Shown: positions 16,215-24,563 of the stretch, in pieces
How positions within the stretch are numbered: position 1 is the first letter of the stretch
Layout of the letters: every line of letters starts with the position of its first letter
Source: Ruminococcus sp.
Lineage (GTDB): Bacteria; Bacillota; Clostridia; Oscillospirales; Ruminococcaceae
Reading direction: 5' to 3'
DNA length: 64,000 nt
NCBI GenBank assembly: GCA_029062165.1
Contig: JAIDQQ010000024.1
Span: 186,001-250,000 of the forward strand
Program-made: the position numbers and the translations under genes
Notes under the pieces: generated by a model
Seen by the model: only the letters and a program-made list of their open reading frames with translations
What the model was told of the DNA's origin: nothing
Database searches by the model: none

Positions 16215-16751
16215 TCAGTCCTTTCCGGAATATCTGTAGATGTCAAGAATGTACTGGTTGTCATATCCGCACTTGTCGAATATATCAATAATTTCCTGCT
16301 CCGATATGTTTTCCTGTAAAAATTCATAAATATATGAAAGTTCTTCCTGTTTGTGTTCTGAATCGGAATCGCTTATATTTATGCTTACGGGGGCATTATC
16401 AACACAGCGTGAAAGCCAACAAGATGATTTATCTTCTTCACGAGGATAATTCTGTATATAATAGACTTTTTCGCCGTCATAGTCGAAAAGACAGGCGATT
16501 TTTTCGGGTAGTCTGTACTGTCCTTTTGCATCTGTCCGGAATGTAAATATAACATCATCATCTTTTTTTACCTTGATGTCAAGTAAATTGTCGGGAATAG
16601 CTGATGTTTCTGTATATATAACTGTATACTTGCCGTCAACAGTATTTTCAATGTCGTATTTCTTTTTTTCAACAGAATCATGACGTGTAACATTATTTCC
16701 GCACGAAGTAAGCGTAAACAGACAGATTATTGATATAATTAATTTTTTCAT
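16215..16751 (-). CDS. Small lipoprotein, unknown function
   Basis: 178 residues. The N-terminus KKLIISIICLFTLTSCGN is a lipoprotein signal with Cys near residue 17, so the mature protein is anchored outside the membrane. The mature part has beta-rich segments (GKYTVIYTETSA, DYDGEKVYYIQN) and ends in the same acidic helical motif as its paralogue (EQEIIDIFDKCGYDNQYI). Its ATG overlaps the purN stop as ATGA, giving translational coupling. No named family recognised. Confidence 0.68.
   Translation of the reverse strand: MKKLIISIICLFTLTSCGNNVTRHDSVEKKKYDIENTVDGKYTVIYTETSAIPDNLLDIKVKKDDDVIFTFRTDAKGQYRLPEKIACLFDYDGEKVYYIQNYPREEDKSSCWLSRCVDNAPVSINISDSDSEHKQEELSYIYEFLQENISEQEIIDIFDKCGYDNQYILDIYRYSGKD
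16219..16313. repeat. 95-bp direct repeat, copy B
   Basis: Partner of 15563-15657, offset by 656 bases. The bodies of the two genes are much less alike than this segment. Confidence 0.9.
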
Positions 16752-17374
16752 TCTTTAACGTATGCCTTTCCGTCAATGATTTCTATTTTATCCTGACAGA
16801 AAAGCGAAACAGCTTCCGGAAGTAATTTCCATTCGACGTTCTCCATAATACGACGTTGCAGAATTTCCGGTGTATCGTCGTTTTCAACGTCAACCACACC
16901 TTGTAATATTATCGCACCGGCATCTGCTTTTTCGTTGACAAAATGTATTGTCGCACCCGATACCTTTACACCGTATTCAAGGGCTTTTTCGTGTACTTTC
17001 AGTCCGTAGAAACCCTCACCACAGAATGACGGTATCAGTGCCGGATGTACGTTTATTATCTTATAGGCGTACTCTTTGGTAACGCATTCGTCAAGAATGG
17101 TCATGAATCCGGCGAGTACTACCAAATCCGCTTTCAGTTCGTTGAGGGTCTTTAAAATTTCCTGACTATATGTCACACTGTCGGGATAGTTTTTGCGTGG
17201 GATAACTTTTGTCGGAATATCGTTGTTTCTTGCCCTTTCGAGTGCATAGACATCAGGTTTCGACGAGATGACACAGGTAATTTTTCCGTTCTTTATGATA
17301 CCGGATTTCTGTGCGTCAATGAGTGCCTGTAAATTCGTACCGCCACCCGAAACGAGTACTATAATATTTTTCAT
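16748..17374 (-). CDS. purN: Phosphoribosylglycinamide formyltransferase
   Basis: 208 residues; GAR transformylase using 10-formyl-THF (step 3). Signatures: IIVLVSGGGTNLQALIDA at the N-terminus, INVHPALIPSFCG with the catalytic Asn-His region, GVKVSGATIHFVNEKADAG with the catalytic Asp near its end. The length is typical. The track ORF is longer; the real ATG at 17374 follows GGAGGGAAATT and overlaps the stop of the TM2 gene upstream (ATGA), so the two are coupled. Confidence 0.97.
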   Translation of the reverse strand: MKNIIVLVSGGGTNLQALIDAQKSGIIKNGKITCVISSKPDVYALERARNNDIPTKVIPRKNYPDSVTYSQEILKTLNELKADLVVLAGFMTILDECVTKEYAYKIINVHPALIPSFCGEGFYGLKVHEKALEYGVKVSGATIHFVNEKADAGAIILQGVVDVENDDTPEILQRRIMENVEWKLLPEAVSLFCQDKIEIIDGKAYVKE

Positions 17375-17925
17375 GAATTTCCCTCCGGTAGAAGTTTTAA
17401 TTGATTGCTGTCTTTGAAGCCGTTGGTAAGAAGCAGGAGCAGGTCTATAAGAGTACCGATTCCACCGAGACCGGCGGTACATATCCATAGTATACCTGAC
17501 AAAATATGTCCGGTATAAAAACGATGAAGTCCGCTTACACCAAAGAATCCTATTATACACAGTACTATTGCGAGGGTCTTATTTTTTGGCGATTTAAGTG
17601 GATTGACTTGTTGTTGTGGCTGTGGATTCTGTCCTATTATTATGTTCTGTACAAACTGTGGCTGTGCGTTACCCATGTTCTGATAGTTGTTAGGATAGTT
17701 ATTGGGCATATTAGGGTTATTATTAGGGAAGTTACCTGCTCTGGTGTTGTTGAAGTTGTTAGGTATGTTGTTTATGTTGTTGGCGATACTCTGACCGATA
17801 TTATTTATTGCTCCCGAAACAGCACCGCCGATAGTACCGTTATTCATGTATTGTTCGCTGAGGTCTGAATTACAGTATTCGCATTTGCGATTTGTAGTTT
17901 CTGCTCCGCAATATGGACATTTCAT
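17371..17925 (-). CDS. TM2-domain protein with zinc ribbon and Asn-rich linker
   Basis: 184 residues. A zinc ribbon (CPYCGAETTNRKCEYC) at 3-18, an Asn/Pro-rich low-complexity linker (about 40-105), then a TM2 domain: two helices joined by a short turn with GLHRFYTGH. TM2 proteins are small membrane proteins of unknown function, often paired with zinc ribbons in Clostridia. A second TM2 gene lies immediately upstream. It is directly coupled to purN by an ATGA overlap. Confidence 0.82.
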   Translation of the reverse strand: MKCPYCGAETTNRKCEYCNSDLSEQYMNNGTIGGAVSGAINNIGQSIANNINNIPNNFNNTRAGNFPNNNPNMPNNYPNNYQNMGNAQPQFVQNIIIGQNPQPQQQVNPLKSPKNKTLAIVLCIIGFFGVSGLHRFYTGHILSGILWICTAGLGGIGTLIDLLLLLTNGFKDSNQLKLLPEGNS

Positions 17926-17958
17926 ATATATTCACTCCTTATTACATGAAATATTTCT

Positions 17959-18348
17959 TTACCATTTTCTGATAAGTTTTTCCTCATTGTCATCGAACTT
18001 GTTTATTATAAGTGATACCAAATCCATGACAGTACCTATTCCGAAACAGCCAAGTGTACATAACCATATTATGCCCGTACCTACTTTTCCGGCATAGAAA
18101 CGGTGTATTCCACCAAGTCCGAAAAATCCCAGACAGCATAATGTTATAGCTGTAGACTTGCTTTTCTTTGAAATGCTGATATTAGTATCAGGATTTATAG
18201 TTATATTCTGTACTATATTCTGTGTTACGTTACGTGTTACGTCATGAATCATTTCATTGACCGTTTCACCGGCAGACTGTTCTATGACTGAACCACAGAA
18301 TTCACATTTTGCATAACGTGTTTCGCCACCGCAATATGGACATTTCAT
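17959..18348 (-). CDS. TM2-domain protein with zinc ribbon, second copy
   Basis: 129 residues: a zinc ribbon (CPYCGGETRYAKCEFC), a linker, and a TM2 domain with GIHRFYAGKVG and a final Lys-rich tail. It resembles the gene just downstream and is probably an older tandem duplicate. I start at the ATG at 18348; the track start is a GTG inside the GGAGTG site. Function unknown. Confidence 0.8.
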   Translation of the reverse strand: MKCPYCGGETRYAKCEFCGSVIEQSAGETVNEMIHDVTRNVTQNIVQNITINPDTNISISKKSKSTAITLCCLGFFGLGGIHRFYAGKVGTGIIWLCTLGCFGIGTVMDLVSLIINKFDDNEEKLIRKW

Positions 18349-18364
18349 ATAAAAAATCACTCCT

Positions 18365-18829
18365 TTATAAGATTACTGACAATATCAGCAGAATAACTGA
18401 AATTATCCCACCGATTATTATAAACCGGTAATATGTGGAAGTAAGTTCTTCTTCCCGACCCGCAAAATAAAATGACATGGGATTCTGTGGGTCATAACAT
18501 ATCATAGTTTCCGTACCGGTTTCATAATGAGGTTTTCTTTCAACGACGGTATATATTGAAGTTATTTCCCTGCCGTCCTCTGTAGTGTACTGTACTACCG
18601 GACAGAATCCTTTACCGGTTTTTTCCTTGTGGTACTCGGTTATCTTCCCGAATACCGCAACACTTTTTTCCATATATGCACGTATTCTGAATATATGTCC
18701 GAAAAATATTACAGTCATCATTGCATATATAATCAGAAGCCCATATATCAGATGTCCCATTCTGAACGATACCGCAAGTACTATCATTGAAACTACAGCC
18801 CATATTATATCTATTATACTTGTTTTCAT
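18365..18829 (-). CDS. DUF3592 membrane protein
   Basis: 154 residues: two N-terminal membrane helices (about 6-47), a beta-rich extracytoplasmic domain with FCPVVQYTTEDGREI and YDPQNPMSFYF, and one C-terminal helix (about 133-152). This is the DUF3592 pattern. The function of the family is unknown. It follows purM at a distance of about 80 bases that contains a hairpin. Confidence 0.75.
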   Translation of the reverse strand: MKTSIIDIIWAVVSMIVLAVSFRMGHLIYGLLIIYAMMTVIFFGHIFRIRAYMEKSVAVFGKITEYHKEKTGKGFCPVVQYTTEDGREITSIYTVVERKPHYETGTETMICYDPQNPMSFYFAGREEELTSTYYRFIIIGGIISVILLILSVIL

Positions 18830-18866
18830 AGTTATTTATATGATTTCATACGGAATTATTTTACAT

Positions 18867-18898
18867 TATGCCGGAAGTCGTATTATACTACCGGCATA
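18867..18898 (-). terminator. Hairpin after purM, weak terminator
   Basis: TATGCCGG and CCGGCATA form an 8-bp stem extended by AGT/ACT. The following minus-strand sequence has only a short, broken T-run, so it probably slows or partly ends transcription between purM and the DUF3592 gene. Confidence 0.45.
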
Positions 18899-18910
18899 AC
18901 GTCTTTTAAC

Positions 18911-19948
18911 TTAGCAGATAATAACACCGTCTTCACTCTCGACGAGTTCGCCGAGTACGTATGCATCTTCACCGGCAGACTTAAGAGTTTCAATAGCCTT
19001 GTCAGCGTCGTTCTTATCGACTGATACAATCATTCCGACACCCATATTGAACGTATTGAACATATCTCTTTCCGGAATATCGCCGGAACGCTTTATGAGG
19101 TCAAATATCGGAAGTACCTGTACAGCATTTCTTTCTATCTTTGCAGAAATACCAGCCGGAAGTACACGAGGGATATTTTCATAGAATCCACCGCCGGTTA
19201 TATGCGATATAGCCTTGACGTTTACTGTCTCAATAAGTTTTGAAACTGCTTTTACGTAAATTCTCGTAGGTGTGAGCAGGCATTCACCGAGAGTAGTTCC
19301 TAAATCGTCGAAGTGTACAGCGAGATTTTTTTCATTTACTTCAAAAACTTTCCTTACGAGTGAAAAACCGTTTGAGTGTACACCGCTTGACTTTATTGCT
19401 ATAAGAACGTCTCCGGCTTTCTGTGTTTCAGGCTTTAAAATTTTGTCTTTATCAACAACGCCTACTGAAAATCCGGCGAGGTCATATTCGTCAAGGGGCA
19501 TAAGTCCGGGGTGTTCGGCGGTCTCACCACCGATTAACGCACATTCAGCCTGTACGCAACCTTCTGCAACTCCCGAAACTATTTCAGCTATTTTTTCCGG
19601 ATAGTTCTTCCCACAGGCGATATAGTCAAGGAAAAACTGCGGTTTTGCACCACAACAGATAATATCGTTCACACACATGGCTACACAGTCTATGCCGACT
19701 GTATCGTGTTTGTCCATGATAAAGGCGAGTTTTATTTTAGTTCCGACACCGTCAGTACCGGAAACAAGTACAGGTTTTGAAATGCCTGTCATATCTAATT
19801 CAAACAGACCTCCGAAACCACCTATTCCCGATATTGCACCGGCTGTCATAGTACGGGCTATGTGTTTTTTCATGAGTTCTACTGCTTTATATCCGGCTGT
19901 TACGTCGACACCGGCTTTTTCGTAACTTTTTGAAAAACTGTTATTCAT
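18911..19948 (-). CDS. purM: Phosphoribosylformylglycinamidine cyclo-ligase
   Basis: 345 residues; AIR synthetase, ATP-dependent ring closure of FGAM (step 5). It begins with the family pattern [18 protein letters not shown]; further marks are the Gly-rich [46 protein letters not shown], and GGETAEHPG. The length is normal. I start at the ATG at 19948, 11 bases after AGGAGG; the track start is a TTG inside that site. A 388-base gap separates it from purF, in which an RNA structure is predicted. Confidence 0.97.
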   Translation of the reverse strand: MNNSFSKSYEKAGVDVTAGYKAVELMKKHIARTMTAGAISGIGGFGGLFELDMTGISKPVLVSGTDGVGTKIKLAFIMDKHDTVGIDCVAMCVNDIICCGAKPQFFLDYIACGKNYPEKIAEIVSGVAEGCVQAECALIGGETAEHPGLMPLDEYDLAGFSVGVVDKDKILKPETQKAGDVLIAIKSSGVHSNGFSLVRKVFEVNEKNLAVHFDDLGTTLGECLLTPTRIYVKAVSKLIETVNVKAISHITGGGFYENIPRVLPAGISAKIERNAVQVLPIFDLIKRSGDIPERDMFNTFNMGVGMIVSVDKNDADKAIETLKSAGEDAYVLGELVESEDGVIIC

Positions 19949-20062
19949 TGGAAAAATTTCCTCCTGTTCCAATTTAATTCATGAGATAATTATAATAAAT
20001 TATCATTAATATAATATATTATAATGAAATATATTTATATTTGCATTATATTTTCTTCTTCT

Positions 20063-20223
20063 GAAAGTAATGGTGTGGTTTATCTGAGGAGTAGCAAATG
20101 GGTAGCCATACCAGAAACTTTCTATAATAACTTCTTCAGTAATTTTTAAATTACTCTTATAATAATCAGCTTATTACAGGGAAACATTATACTTATACCC
20201 ATGATATAATGTTTCCGTAATAA
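20063..20223 (+). ncRNA. Candidate structured RNA in the purF-purM gap
   Basis: Three hairpins lie in a row. The first, 20063-20122, has stem GAAAGT/ACTTTC enclosing TGGTGTGG/CCATACCA with a 27-base GA-rich loop. The second, 20138-20155, is AGTAATTT-TT-AAATTACT. The third, 20171-20223, has TTATTAC plus GGAAACATTATA paired with TATAATGTTTCC plus GTAATAA, 19 pairs with a two-base bulge. The first stem needs a G-U pair on the plus strand but an A-C mismatch on the minus strand, so I favour the plus strand. A T-rich stretch follows at 20229-20239. I could not match it to a named RNA. It could instead be a processed leader of the minus-strand purM transcript. Confidence 0.45.
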
Positions 20224-20286
20224 AACTATTTTCTTTTTTCCGACGTAATTCAGCCGGAAATTAAATAATAATTTCTGAAATATATT

Positions 20287-20327
20287 TTTCAGAACCTGCT
20301 TCCGCAAACTGAAAACAGGTTCTGAAA
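20287..20327 (-). terminator. Hairpin just after purF
   Basis: TTTCAGAACCTG and CAGGTTCTGAAA form a perfect 12-bp stem ten bases past the purF stop. The T-tract after it is interrupted, so termination may be partial. Partial stops here would lower purM and later genes relative to purEC and purF. Confidence 0.65.
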
Positions 20328-20336
20328 TCTTTTATA

Positions 20337-21761
20337 TTATTCGTTTCCGCTCCAGCAGTAAGTACAGAGTTTACATGCAGGCAGTCCCACGGCTTTTATC
20401 TTGCCTTCGAGTGACTGAAATTCAAGAGAAGTCAGTTTAAGACGACGGCATATCTCATCACGGAGACGTTTTCCACGTTCCGTATTTGTATCGCTGTATT
20501 CTGCAATATATTTTACACCCTCTGCACCCTCAAATTCGTCAATAATCTGTCTTGCGATTAATTCAAGTTCCGAATGACTACGTGAGAAGTTAAGATATTT
20601 ACAACCGTACATAATCGGCGGACACGCTGAACGCATATGAACTTCCTTTGCACCGTTTTCGTACAGAAATTCTACAGTTTCACGCATCTGTGTACCACGT
20701 ACTATACTGTCGTCCACAAAAAGTAATCTCTTACCCTCTATGAGTTCGTGTACAGGTATGAGTTTCATTTTTGCTACCTGATTACGCATACTTTGATTGG
20801 TAGGCATGAAACTACGAGGCCATGTAGGCGTATATTTGATAAACGGTCTCGCAAACGGAATACCGCTTCTGTTGGCGTATCCGATAGCGTGAGGAGTTCC
20901 TGAATCCGGTATACCACAGACATAATCGACATCCGGAAGTTTTCCGGCTTTTATATCGTTTTCCGCCATGATTTCACCGTTTCGGGTACGCATTACTTCG
21001 ACATTTACGCCCTCATATACGGCAGTAGGATAGCCGTAATAAGTCCACATGAAAGTACATATTTTCATTTTAGAGGGGTCTCCCTCACTTAGTACTTCGC
21101 AATCGTCGGCAGTTATCTTCACGATTTCACCGGCAGTAAGTTCCTTATAAGTCTTATAACCCAGTTTCTGAAACGCAAATGATTCTGTAGAAAGACAGAA
21201 ACCGTCACTTCTTTTGCCTATTATTATCGGAAGTCTTCCGTACTGGTCTCTTGCACATATAATACAGTCTTTCGTGAGGATTGTAAGCGACATTGTACCC
21301 TCTATTTTCTGCTGTGCGTAGCGTATACCCTCAATAAACGAATCTTTCTGTGCGATTAATGCACCTATCAAATCGCCGGAGTTGATATTTCCGCTACTCA
21401 TTGTCTCAAAATTCGCACAACCATTTTCAAGGAGTTCCTCAACGAGAGCCTCGGAATTTCTTATTATTCCTACGGAGCATACCGCATAGAGACCGAGTTT
21501 AGAGCGTACAAGAATAGGTTGCGGGTCGGTATCGCTTATGCTTCCTATACAGAGTTTACCACGCATTTTTACGACATCATCTTCAAATTTTGTACGGAAC
21601 GGTGAGTTTTCTATACTATGGATATTACGCTGAAATCCCAGCTCCTCGGAATAAGATGTCATACCACCACGGCGTGTTCCAAGATGTGAATGATAATCTG
21701 TACCGAAAAATACATCTGTCACGCAATCATTTTTTGATACTGCACCAAAAAATCCACCCAT
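20337..21761 (-). CDS. purF: Amidophosphoribosyltransferase-like protein lacking the glutaminase Cys
   Basis: 474 residues; by position (between purC and purM) and overall fold this is PurF, which makes phosphoribosylamine from PRPP (step 1). The phosphoribosyltransferase half is intact, with the PRPP loop LLFVDDSIVRGTQ and CGIPDSGTPHAIGYA. The N-terminal glutaminase half is degenerate: it starts MGGFFGAV where normal PurF has the catalytic Cys (CGVFG), and the usual RYST and HNGN motifs are missing. A Cys pair closes the protein (CKLCTYC). It may use free ammonia or a partner glutaminase. GGGAGAA precedes the ATG and purC ends five bases upstream. Confidence 0.88.
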   Translation of the reverse strand: MGGFFGAVSKNDCVTDVFFGTDYHSHLGTRRGGMTSYSEELGFQRNIHSIENSPFRTKFEDDVVKMRGKLCIGSISDTDPQPILVRSKLGLYAVCSVGIIRNSEALVEELLENGCANFETMSSGNINSGDLIGALIAQKDSFIEGIRYAQQKIEGTMSLTILTKDCIICARDQYGRLPIIIGKRSDGFCLSTESFAFQKLGYKTYKELTAGEIVKITADDCEVLSEGDPSKMKICTFMWTYYGYPTAVYEGVNVEVMRTRNGEIMAENDIKAGKLPDVDYVCGIPDSGTPHAIGYANRSGIPFARPFIKYTPTWPRSFMPTNQSMRNQVAKMKLIPVHELIEGKRLLFVDDSIVRGTQMRETVEFLYENGAKEVHMRSACPPIMYGCKYLNFSRSHSELELIARQIIDEFEGAEGVKYIAEYSDTNTERGKRLRDEICRRLKLTSLEFQSLEGKIKAVGLPACKLCTYCWSGNE

Positions 21762-21765
21762 AGAA

Positions 21766-22485
21766 TTATTCTCCCATTAATCTCTTCATGATTTCCTGAT
21801 ATGCTTCTTCAACACCACCCATGTCACGACGGAAACGGTCTTTGTCGAGTTTTTCGTGTGTAGTGCTGTCCCAGAAACGACAGGTATCAGGTGAAATTTC
21901 GTCAGCGAGTATAATAGTACCGTCGGAAGTCTTGCCGAACTCTATCTTGAAGTCGATAAGGTCAATGTTGAGACCTTTGAAGAATTTCAGCATAAATTCG
22001 TTGACTTTGAATGCATATTTTGCGATTGTGTCAATTTCTTCCCTTGTAGCGAGACCGAGTGCAAGTGCATAATAGTCATTTATGAACGGGTCGCCGAGGT
22101 CGTCGTTTTTGTAGCTGAACTCAAGTATAGGTGTAAGAAGCTGTCTGCCCTCTTCGACACCCATTCTCTTCGAGAACGAACCGGCAGCGACGTTTCTTAC
22201 AATAACTTCAAGCGGTACTATTGAAACTTTCTTTACGATTGTTTCACGTTCGCTGATTTCCTCAACGAGATGTGTCGGAACACCTTCCTTTTCGAGCATT
22301 CTGAACATGAAGTTAGTCATTCTGTTGTTGACTACTCCCTTACCAGAAATTGTGCCTTTCTTTTCGCCGTTGAAAGCGGTTGCGTCGTCCTTGTAATCAA
22401 CGATTACGAGGTCGGGGTCGTTGGTGGCATAGACTTTCTTAGCCTTGCCCTCATAGAGCTGTTCCTGTTTAACGATATTTTCCAT
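21766..22485 (-). CDS. purC: SAICAR synthetase
   Basis: 239 residues; joins aspartate to CAIR with ATP (step 7). It begins [17 protein letters not shown], the family's nucleotide-binding start, and has [18 protein letters not shown] and [10 protein letters not shown]...[13 protein letters not shown]. The length is normal for the single-domain bacterial form. AGGAGGAAAAAAC precedes the ATG. Confidence 0.97.
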   Translation of the reverse strand: MENIVKQEQLYEGKAKKVYATNDPDLVIVDYKDDATAFNGEKKGTISGKGVVNNRMTNFMFRMLEKEGVPTHLVEEISERETIVKKVSIVPLEVIVRNVAAGSFSKRMGVEEGRQLLTPILEFSYKNDDLGDPFINDYYALALGLATREEIDTIAKYAFKVNEFMLKFFKGLNIDLIDFKIEFGKTSDGTIILADEISPDTCRFWDSTTHEKLDKDRFRRDMGGVEEAYQEIMKRLMGE

Positions 22486-22546
22486 TGTTTTTTCCTCCTG
22501 TGAAATATATATACAAGTTCACGTCATTGTGAACGAGTAAAGCATT

Positions 22547-22734
22547 TTAGTGTAAGTCGATTACGATATTTCCCTTGTCATCGAGCAGGGGGTAATGCCG
22601 TTACCATCACCCATAATATGTATATAGTTGACACCTGTAACAGTATCAACAATAATCTGTATTGCGGAAAAATCCATACTCTGTTTTTCCTTTACAATGA
22701 AACGTTTCTGTTTCTTTTCTTTCTTATCGAACAT
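22547..22734 (-). pseudogene. DUF6440-like protein, frameshifted in a C-run
   Basis: Missing from the ORF track because the surviving frame is only 57 codons (22561-22734). From the ATG at 22734 it reads MFDKKEKKQKRFIVKEKQS then IIVDTVTGVNYIHIMGDGNG, clearly a copy of the gene at 22754-22954. After GITP, five C bases (22588-22592) stand where six would keep the frame; adding one gives LLDDKGNIVIDLH and a stop at 22547, a 62-residue product. A sequencing error in the run cannot be excluded. AGGAGAATTAAAAC precedes the start. Confidence 0.8.
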
Positions 22735-22753
22735 TGTTTTAATTCTCCTGTGA

Positions 22754-22954
22754 TTATTTTTCCTGTAACTTGCTTACGTCGTCGACAATTATTTTGTCGT
22801 TGGCGTCACGCATTATTGTAAGACCGTCTGAACCGCTTCCGGTAGTGTTAAGATAGTTTACGCCGGTGACGGTATCAACAATAATACGTACACCACTCAG
22901 ACCGATATTCTGTTCATACTTTACAATAAAGCGTTTTTCTTTCTTCTCAAACAT
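22754..22954 (-). CDS. DUF6440 family small protein
   Basis: 66 residues with the core GVRIIVDTVTGVNYLN, which matches DUF6440, small proteins of unknown function common in gut Clostridia. Its ATG lies inside the last codons of purE (overlap of 8 bases), so it is translated by coupling. A frameshifted duplicate follows directly. Confidence 0.75.
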   Translation of the reverse strand: MFEKKEKRFIVKYEQNIGLSGVRIIVDTVTGVNYLNTTGSGSDGLTIMRDANDKIIVDDVSKLQEK

Positions 22955-23447
22955 TTTTCAGTTCCTCCTGTAATTCAATATCTTTCTGTCGTACTCCGTC
23001 AGCCATTTTAACTTTTTCTTCTGCTAACTTCTGTGAAAGTTCTTCGTCAGAAATCGCTAACATCTGTACAGCAAGTATACCGGCATTCTTAGCACCATTT
23101 ATACCGACTGTCGCAACCGGTACACCAGGGGGCATCATTACGGACGATAAAAGAGCGTCCATACCCTCTAAGACAGATGACTTCATTGGAATCGCAATGA
23201 CCGGCAATGTAGTATGTCCGGCTACTACTCCGGCGAGGTGGGCAGCCATACCGGCGGCACAGATTATTACGCCGAAACCGTTTTCCTTAGCGTTACCGGC
23301 AAATTCGCAAGCCTCTGTAGGTGTACGGTGTGCCGACATTACACGGCATTCAACTTCAACGCCGTATTTTTTCAGTTCAGCGACTGCCGACTTTACAACA
23401 GGGAAATCGCTGTTACTACCCATTATAACTGCAACTTTCTTTGACAT
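22947..23447 (-). CDS. purE: N5-CAIR mutase / AIR carboxylase PurE
   Basis: 166 residues; AIR carboxylation (step 6). Signature start VAVIMGSNSDFPVVKSA, then VMSAHRTPTEACEFA, IICAAGMAAHLAGVVA and VPVATVGINGAKNAG. PurK is not next to it, and I cannot say from sequence alone whether this is the class I enzyme (needs PurK) or class II. AAAGGAGTT precedes the ATG. It is the first pur gene of the cluster; upstream are a WG-repeat-like gene and a glycosyltransferase transcribed the same way. Confidence 0.96.
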   Translation of the reverse strand: MSKKVAVIMGSNSDFPVVKSAVAELKKYGVEVECRVMSAHRTPTEACEFAGNAKENGFGVIICAAGMAAHLAGVVAGHTTLPVIAIPMKSSVLEGMDALLSSVMMPPGVPVATVGINGAKNAGILAVQMLAISDEELSQKLAEEKVKMADGVRQKDIELQEELKNV

Positions 23448-23483
23448 TTTTTTATAACTCCTTTTTGAAAAATTTTCTGAAAA

Positions 23484-24545
23484 TTAATTTATGTCAGTAT
23501 TTTCTGTATCGTCAGGTTGCGGATATTCAGGTTCTTCCGGCGTGAAGTTTCCGGATACTGCCATGAGGTCATTAACGGAATATCCACTGAACTCTATCAC
23601 CGCTGTATACTCACCACGGAGCGTATTTTTTCCGCTTGTTTCGTCGGAATACTCTATTTCAGTATCTGCCGTGACCGATACCGCATAATGTGGTGTATCG
23701 TCGTCGGAACGCACTGAATACATGAATATATCGGAAATATTAATGAGTTTCTTGGATAAGATTCTGTGGTCTTCCGGAAAAAGCTGTGTAAACCCTGAAC
23801 GTCCGCCGTTTGTGATGTCGTCTAATATAACGTCATTACCAGTATATGCGTATTCAATATATTTTCCGGTAATGTCAGTTATTTTTTCAAGCATGGAAAC
23901 ACTTAACTTTGATAATAATATCCGGCTGTAAATGCTTAGTACATAGCTTCTGCCGAGAGTTTTCCCGACTATTTCTGCCGATTTAAGTCTGAAACCGTTT
24001 TCGTTTATGGCATAACCGTATGTTGTACTGTCGGTCTTGAAAGATATTTCGTCATTTTCTTCCGAAAGTGTATAGTTTTTCCATGATTTCCGGAAACATG
24101 GCATGAAATTCCGGTCATATACCACACAGGAATTATCACCGGAAACGGCTATATAAAATATAAAACCGTCCTTTTCGTATCTGTCCATGCTGTTATATAT
24201 GAAAGGTACTTTTATATTACCCTCATAATCTATACAACCTGTAAGAAGTCTGTCGTCAATACGCTGACGTGCTGTACAGATATTGTTTCCGGTGAATTTT
24301 ATCTCGTTCCATTCCGGAGCGACAATAATTCTGTTATTGCGGTCTGCAATGCCGGAAAGTCCGCTGTTATCGGTGAAAATTATGTTACCGTTTTCGTCTG
24401 TTTCGAGAGTTTTTATAATATCCGTCTGGAAGTTATTGTTTCCGGTACTTTGTGTAGTATCAGAGTAGAAACTTCTGATAGCAATTGCAAGCGATATTAT
24501 CACTACAAAAAGAATAGAAACTATAAATCTTGTCTGCTTGTTCAG
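23484..24545 (-). CDS. WG-repeat-like membrane-anchored protein, CTG start likely
   Basis: 353 residues in my version. After an N-terminal helix (about 7-25) comes an exposed region with WG-repeat-like units (SGLSGIADRNNRIIVAPEW, LLTGCIDYEGNIKVPFIY). The C-terminal half is beta-rich and acidic. The track starts at GTG 24503 in the middle of the helix, with no ribosome binding site. GGGGAGGTG lies 7 bases before CTG at 24543-24545, and the frame from there gives LNKQTRFIVSILFVVIISLA, a complete signal anchor. The CTG start is an inference. Function unknown. Confidence 0.6.
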   Translation of the reverse strand: MNKQTRFIVSILFVVIISLAIAIRSFYSDTTQSTGNNNFQTDIIKTLETDENGNIIFTDNSGLSGIADRNNRIIVAPEWNEIKFTGNNICTARQRIDDRLLTGCIDYEGNIKVPFIYNSMDRYEKDGFIFYIAVSGDNSCVVYDRNFMPCFRKSWKNYTLSEENDEISFKTDSTTYGYAINENGFRLKSAEIVGKTLGRSYVLSIYSRILLSKLSVSMLEKITDITGKYIEYAYTGNDVILDDITNGGRSGFTQLFPEDHRILSKKLINISDIFMYSVRSDDDTPHYAVSVTADTEIEYSDETSGKNTLRGEYTAVIEFSGYSVNDLMAVSGNFTPEEPEYPQPDDTENTDIN

Positions 24546-24563
24546 AAGTCTGCACCTCCCCGA

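Noticed and set aside
19973-20336. Purine (guanine), PRPP or ZTP riboswitch
   Set aside because: The gap is structured, but none of the conserved core motifs of these aptamers could be found on either strand.
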